DNA of 64,000 nucleotides, from contig NZ_JAUFQR010000001.1 in the NCBI RefSeq assembly GCF_030409875.1, positions 4,216,001 to 4,280,000 on the forward strand, given 5' to 3'. Shown in pieces: positions 60,300 through 64,000 of this stretch. Numbering within the stretch: position 1 is the first letter of the stretch; each line of letters starts with the position of its first letter. This DNA comes from Chryseobacterium tructae. GTDB lineage: Bacteria; Bacteroidota; Bacteroidia; Flavobacteriales; Weeksellaceae. The position numbers were made by a program, and so were the translations under genes. Below the pieces are notes generated by a model. That model worked only from the letters and a program-made list of their open reading frames with translations, did not search any database and was not told the origin of the DNA.

Positions 60300-60904
60300 A
60301 TGGTACTTAACAACTTAAATTATCCACTAGATTTCAAGTTTAAAATTTCGACACTAGCCAGTGACTTCAACATTACTGACAAAAATGGAAATTACGTAGC
60401 ATACGTACGCCAGAAAATGTTCAAATTAAAAGAAGACGTTATCGTTTTCAATGACGAAAGCAAATCAAAAGAACTTTTCAGAATCAGAGCGAATCAATGG
60501 ATTGACTTTAATGCTTCTTATTCTTTAAATGATATTGTAGACAACAAAAGCTATGGGAGATTGGCAAGAAAAGGAATGCGTTCTATCTGGAAAGCAAGTT
60601 ATGATATCCTTGATTCTAAAGATCAACCTAAATTCAAAGTACAGGAAGACAGTGCATGGGTAAGATTCTGGGACAGCTTCGTAGGTGAACTTCCTATTAT
60701 TGGAATGTTTACAGGATACTTCCTGAATCCATCATATACTGTTACCGGTATTGACGGAAAGCATATTTCAAACTTAAAAAAATGCCTTCGTTCTTTGGAA
60801 GAAGATTCCAATTAGACAGAATGATCGACATTGATGATGAGGAGGAAAGTTTAGTAATCCTTTCATTATTAATGATGACCCTTCTTGAAAGAGCAAGAGG
60901 CTAA
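60300..60904 (+). pseudogene. LURP-one-related protein, frameshifted
   Basis: About 201 residues when repaired. The tubby-like/LURP-one barrel is suggested by DFNITDKNGNYVAYVRQKMF, FKLKEDVIVFNDESK and FMTGYFLNPSYTVTGIDGK-like segments (here GMFTGYFLNPSYTV). The frame breaks in the A7 run at 60776-60782. Adding one A gives LKKMPSFFGRRFQLDRMIDI and DDEEESLVILSLLMMTLLER, ending at 60904. The early stop at 60815 is an artefact of the one-base loss. Phospholipid- or membrane-related scaffold role is only suggested by the family. Confidence 0.82.
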
Positions 60905-60924
60905 TATTTCAAAACCACAAACAC

Positions 60925-61416
60925 ATGAAATACCTAATCATTTTATTTTCTGCACTTCTGCTAGTTGCTTGTAAAAAAGACAAAGAAACAGTTTCTGCAA
61001 ACACTACAACTGATTCTTCAAGCATCACTAAAGATTCTGCTACAGCAAGTATTCCTTCTGGAAAAATCCAGATTGAAACCATTTCATTTCCTGAAGAAAT
61101 TAAAGAATGTTCATGCTATTTCGCAAGAAACAAAACTGATTTTGAAGCGGAAAAATACATCTATGCAGATGATGCCGGAAAAACAGCCTATATGAAGCTG
61201 GATGGTAAAAGGCTTGCCATGAATCTTATCTCTTCAAGCGATATGGAAGTGGATGAAGAATTGACCAAAGAAATCGAAAATGAAGGTTATAAGATCTCTG
61301 TAAAAGGTAAAAAGATAAAAGGCGAAGAAGCTTTACTCTTTGAAGGTACCTTAACCATTGAAAAACCGGATGGTAGTGTCATTACGACACCGATCTACGG
61401 AGAATGTGGATGTTAA
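60925..61416 (+). CDS. Hypothetical lipoprotein
   Basis: 163 residues with lipobox LVAC (Cys16) followed by KKDKE, then a Ser/Thr-rich linker (about 22-47) and a domain with ECSCYFARNKTDFEAEKYIY and a C-terminal YGECGC. Cys pairs (CSC, CGC) may form disulfides. No family recognised. It follows the LURP-one gene by 20 bp. Confidence 0.75.
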   Translation: MKYLIILFSALLLVACKKDKETVSANTTTDSSSITKDSATASIPSGKIQIETISFPEEIKECSCYFARNKTDFEAEKYIYADDAGKTAYMKLDGKRLAMNLISSSDMEVDEELTKEIENEGYKISVKGKKIKGEEALLFEGTLTIEKPDGSVITTPIYGECGC

Positions 61417-61486
61417 CAACAAAAAAGTGGATAAGCTCACTTTAAAATTTGCTTATTCATTCTTTTATAACTCATAAAAATGCTTC

Positions 61487-61511
61487 TGTATTCCACGGAA
61501 GCATTTTTTAT
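61487..61511 (+). terminator. Terminator
   Basis: AATGCTTC and GAAGCATT pair around an 8-nt loop, followed by T6. It lies between the lipoprotein and pepD genes. Confidence 0.75.
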
Positions 61512-61515
61512 TTTG

Positions 61516-61523
61516 TAAATTTG
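61516..61523 (+). promoter_or_regulatory. -7 box of pepD
   Basis: TAAATTTG, 16 nt before the pepD ATG (61540), directly after the terminator. No -33 TTG is clear. Confidence 0.5.
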
Positions 61524-61539
61524 AGAAAAATAAATTTCA

Positions 61540-62961
61540 ATGGAATTATCTAATATAGAACCGCAGATAATCTGGAAAAACTTTTCCAAATTAAATGCAG
61601 TTCCAAGACCATCTAAAAAAGAGGAAAAAGTAATTGCTTTCATCAAAGGGTTTGGTGAAGATCTAGGCTTAGAAACTACTGTAGACGAAGTAGGAAACGT
61701 AATTATTAAAAAGCCTGCTACTGCAGGAATGGAAAACCGTAAATCTATTGTGCTTCAGTCACATTTGGATATGGTTTGCCAGAAAAACAATGACGTTAAT
61801 TTCGATTTTGAAACAGAAGGGATCAAAATGGAGATTGATGGAGATTGGGTAAAGGCAAAAGGAACTACTTTAGGGGCTGATAACGGTTTAGGGGTAGCTA
61901 CTATTATGTCTATCCTTGAAAGTTCTGATATTCCTCACCCTGCATTAGAAGCTCTATTCACGATTGATGAAGAAACCGGAATGACAGGGGCAATTGGTTT
62001 AAAGCCAGGACAACTTACAGGAGAAATCTTATTAAACCTTGACACAGAAGAAGATGATGAAATTGACATCGGTTGTGCAGGAGGTGTTGATGTTACTATT
62101 ACTCAAAACTATGCAACAGAAGCTCCAAAAGGACAGGTTGTAAGAATTGAAGTAAAAGGATTACAGGGCGGTCACTCAGGAATGGATATTCATAAAGGTT
62201 TCGGAAACGCCAACATTATCTTAGGAAGACTTCTTTACAAAGGATTGGAAAATCAAAATGTAGAATTGATCTCTATTGATGGTGGTGGATTAAGAAATGC
62301 TATTCCAAGAGAAGGTGTTGCGATCATCTCTGTAAGAAATGCACAGGAATTCATTCAGGAAGCTACTGCTCTTAAAACAGAAATTTTAGAAGAATTTGCC
62401 TCTGTAGAAGCAGGTCTTCAAATCAATATCGAAAACTCTACCTCTTCTGACAAAGCTATTTCAGAAGGAGATTCTAAAAAAGTTATCCTTACTTTAAAAG
62501 GTCTTCACAACGGAGTATACAGAATGAGCCCGGATGTAGTTGACCTTGTAGAAGCCTCTAATAATGTGGCTAGAGTTGAATTGAAAGGGGGAGAATTGAA
62601 GATTCTTAACCTTACAAGATCTTCAGTAGACTCTTCTAAATATTCTACAGCAGAACAATTGAAATCTGTAGCAGAATTAGCAGGAATGAATGTAGTATTC
62701 AGTGGTTCTTACCCAGGATGGAAGCCAAGACCAGGTTCTGAAATCGTACAGATCATGGAAAAGATCTATACAGAGAAGTTCAATGAGAAGCCTCATGTTG
62801 TAGCTTGTCATGCAGGTTTAGAATGTGGTATCATTGGAGCTAACTATCCGGAAATGGAAATGGTAAGTTTCGGCCCTACCATCAGAGGAGCACACTCTCC
62901 TGATGAGAAAGCAAACATTCCATCTGCTCAGAAATTCTGGAGCTTCCTGAAAGATATTTAG
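61540..62961 (+). CDS. pepD: Aminoacyl-histidine dipeptidase (M20 family)
   Basis: 473-residue cytosolic dizinc dipeptidase (PepD/carnosinase type). M20 ligands fall in VLQSHLDMVCQ (His, Asp), TTLGADNGLGVA (bridging Asp), TIDEETGMTGA (catalytic and metal Glu), NLDTEEDDEIDIGC and ACHAGLECG; dimerisation-domain marker is LQGGHSGMDIHKGFGN. The C-terminal ACHAGLECGIIG and GPTIRGAHSPDEKA are diagnostic. Length fits the family (about 485). Confidence 0.94.
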   Translation: MELSNIEPQIIWKNFSKLNAVPRPSKKEEKVIAFIKGFGEDLGLETTVDEVGNVIIKKPATAGMENRKSIVLQSHLDMVCQKNNDVNFDFETEGIKMEIDGDWVKAKGTTLGADNGLGVATIMSILESSDIPHPALEALFTIDEETGMTGAIGLKPGQLTGEILLNLDTEEDDEIDIGCAGGVDVTITQNYATEAPKGQVVRIEVKGLQGGHSGMDIHKGFGNANIILGRLLYKGLENQNVELISIDGGGLRNAIPREGVAIISVRNAQEFIQEATALKTEILEEFASVEAGLQINIENSTSSDKAISEGDSKKVILTLKGLHNGVYRMSPDVVDLVEASNNVARVELKGGELKILNLTRSSVDSSKYSTAEQLKSVAELAGMNVVFSGSYPGWKPRPGSEIVQIMEKIYTEKFNEKPHVVACHAGLECGIIGANYPEMEMVSFGPTIRGAHSPDEKANIPSAQKFWSFLKDI

Positions 62962-63061
62962 CGAATATTCCTCAGAAATAGAATAGTAAAATAACTATAT
63001 TAAATATCCAAAGTCTTATGATTTTGGATATTTTAATTTAAACCATTAAGACATTTAAAAT

Positions 63062-63643
63062 ATGAAAAGTATTACAGTATTCTGCGGTTCAAGTTTCGGC
63101 ACAGATACAATCTATGAAGAGCAGGCATTTTTACTTGGGCAAACGTTAGCAAAACAAAATATACAACTCATTTACGGTGGCTCAGAAACCGGTTTAATGG
63201 GAACTATCGCCAACGGAGCATTAAGTGAAAATGGAAAAGTAACCGGCGTTCTCCCTCACTTTTTACAGGCTAAAGAAATTGCCCATAAAAACCTTACTGA
63301 ACTGGTTCTCGTTGAAACAATGCACGAAAGAAAAACCAAAATGAATGAGCTTTGCGATGGCGTGATCGTACTTCCCGGAGGTTACGGAACGTTGGAAGAA
63401 TTTTTTGAAATGATTACCTGGGCACAACTTGGTCTTCATAAAAAGCCTATCGCCATTTTGAATATTGAAGGTTTCTACGATGATCTCATCAATTTGATTG
63501 AAAATATGGTGAACAAAGGATTTCTAAAGTCTGTAAATCGAGATATGCTTTTAGTAAGTGACAACATAAACGACCTGTTGGAAAAAATGAGAAACTATCA
63601 GGCTCCAACCGTTGGAAAGTGGATTTCTAAGGAAGAAATATAA
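63062..63643 (+). CDS. LOG family protein (nucleotide 5'-monophosphate nucleosidase-like)
   Basis: 193-residue Rossmann-like protein. Motifs VFCGSSFGTD, LIYGGSETGLMGTIA and PGGYGTLEEFFEMITW are those of LOG/Rossman-fold 5'-monophosphate phosphoribohydrolases (the PGGxGTxxE site). It may act in nucleotide salvage; cytokinin activity is a plant/pathogen role and need not apply. Single gene with bidirectional terminator after it. Confidence 0.92.
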   Translation: MKSITVFCGSSFGTDTIYEEQAFLLGQTLAKQNIQLIYGGSETGLMGTIANGALSENGKVTGVLPHFLQAKEIAHKNLTELVLVETMHERKTKMNELCDGVIVLPGGYGTLEEFFEMITWAQLGLHKKPIAILNIEGFYDDLINLIENMVNKGFLKSVNRDMLLVSDNINDLLEKMRNYQAPTVGKWISKEEI

Positions 63644-63663
63644 TCTCTTAATAATATAAAAAC

Positions 63664-63694
63664 AAAACCCGTCCGGAAGATCCGAACGGGTTTC
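63664..63694. terminator. Bidirectional terminator
   Basis: AAACCCGTCCGGA and TCCGAACGGGTTT pair (one mismatch) around three bases, between LOG (+) and ferredoxin (-). Confidence 0.82.
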
Positions 63695-63717
63695 TTATTA
63701 AGATTAAAAAATATTTT

Positions 63718-64000
63718 CTAAGGATAAGGAGCAATTTCCACTTCCAGCCCTTCCATGGCATCTGCAATATGCAACTGGCAGCCTAATCGGCTGTTGTCTT
63801 TCACATGGAAAGCTTCAGCAAGCATTGCATCTTCTTCATCTCCCATTGGTTCCAAACCAGGATCATTGATTACGTATACCTGGCATGAAGCACACATCGC
63901 CATTCCGCCGCATACACCAATAGTACCTTCTTCAGCCAATTCATACGAACGAATGATCTCCATTAAGTTCATGGACATATCCGTAGGAGCTATAACATCG
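63718..64000 (-). CDS. 2Fe-2S ferredoxin (adrenodoxin type), 5' end beyond window
   Basis: The frame continues to the right edge as DVIAPTDMSMNLMEIIRSYE, so the gene starts beyond 64000 and the ATG at 63978 is internal. The cluster ligands are C-x5-C-x2-C in GVCGGMAMCASCQVY and a later Cys in SRLGCQLH, the pattern of Isc-type/adrenodoxin ferredoxins that deliver electrons in Fe-S assembly or to oxygenases. About 94 residues visible. Confidence 0.93.
   Translation of the reverse strand, partial: DVIAPTDMSMNLMEIIRSYELAEEGTIGVCGGMAMCASCQVYVINDPGLEPMGDEEDAMLAEAFHVKDNSRLGCQLHIADAMEGLEVEIAPYP

Noticed and set aside
1..64000. tRNA, rRNA, tmRNA, prophage or integrative element genes
   Set aside because: No cloverleaf, rRNA core sequence, integrase, phage structural or transposase gene was recognised on either strand.

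Overview
The window comes from a low-GC Bacteroidota genome, most likely a Chryseobacterium-like member of the Weeksellaceae/Flavobacteriaceae. The reasons are: AT-rich DNA; promoters of the flavobacterial type (TTTG, about 19 nt, TAnnTTTG) with no obvious Shine-Dalgarno sites; lipoproteins with charged residues after the cysteine; TonB-dependent receptors; a complete curli locus; and the tyrosine-degradation set (hppD, hmgA, fahA) usual in this group. No rRNA, tRNA, CRISPR array, prophage or complete insertion sequence was recognised.

Layout. 1-3240 (minus strand): curli operon csgA, csgB-like, csgE, csgF, csgG; csgG runs off the left edge, and csgE carries an extra CsgH-like domain. 3.6-9 kb: CoA pyrophosphatase, an acyltransferase, the peptidoglycan-recycling ligase Mpl, a membrane TPR regulator and a lipocalin-like lipoprotein. 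9-22 kb: nitronate monooxygenase, aldo/keto reductases, GNAT enzymes, a LysR regulator, and an mdaB-ygiN-PfpI-AKR-cyclase run suggesting quinone/electrophile defence, then a Crp/Fnr-DoxX-AhpD-like unit. 22.8-25.8 kb: proVWX glycine betaine/proline importer. 26-30.8 kb: HxlR-controlled quinone oxidoreductase and cupin, and a TonB receptor/thioredoxin pair with an operator-like palindrome on its promoter. 30.8-40.7 kb: homogentisate dioxygenase, two CoA-transferases, hydroxyphenylpyruvate dioxygenase, fumarylacetoacetase and a flavin reductase, i.e. tyrosine breakdown to fumarate and acetoacetate. 43-45.3 kb: HipA-family kinase with DUF3037 protein, and an esterase. 45.5-48.6 kb: TPP riboswitch followed by thiM-thiE-thiD-tenA. 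48.7-64 kb: large TonB receptor, UvrD/PcrA helicase, a pair of M16 peptidases (one without the zinc motif), SecG, glycosyltransferase, RecR, LURP-one protein, PepD, LOG protein and a 2Fe-2S ferredoxin cut by the right edge.

Two window-wide patterns stand out. First, six genes (nitronate monooxygenase, a CoA-transferase, fahA, the HipA-family kinase, an esterase and the LURP-one gene) are each broken by what reads as loss of one base, mostly in a homopolymer run. This looks like a sequencing or assembly artefact rather than true gene decay. Second, the intergenic DNA holds a family of palindromic elements. A broken GxxExxY (PD-(D/E)XK-like) gene sits between long inverted repeats at about 39.32-39.89 kb. 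Two composite elements (11.4-11.63 kb and, inverted, 27.86-28.09 kb) share the 17-nt palindrome that flanks it. This element family is the best candidate for an undescribed system here.

All calls rest on reading the sequence and on knowledge of the families; no database search was run.
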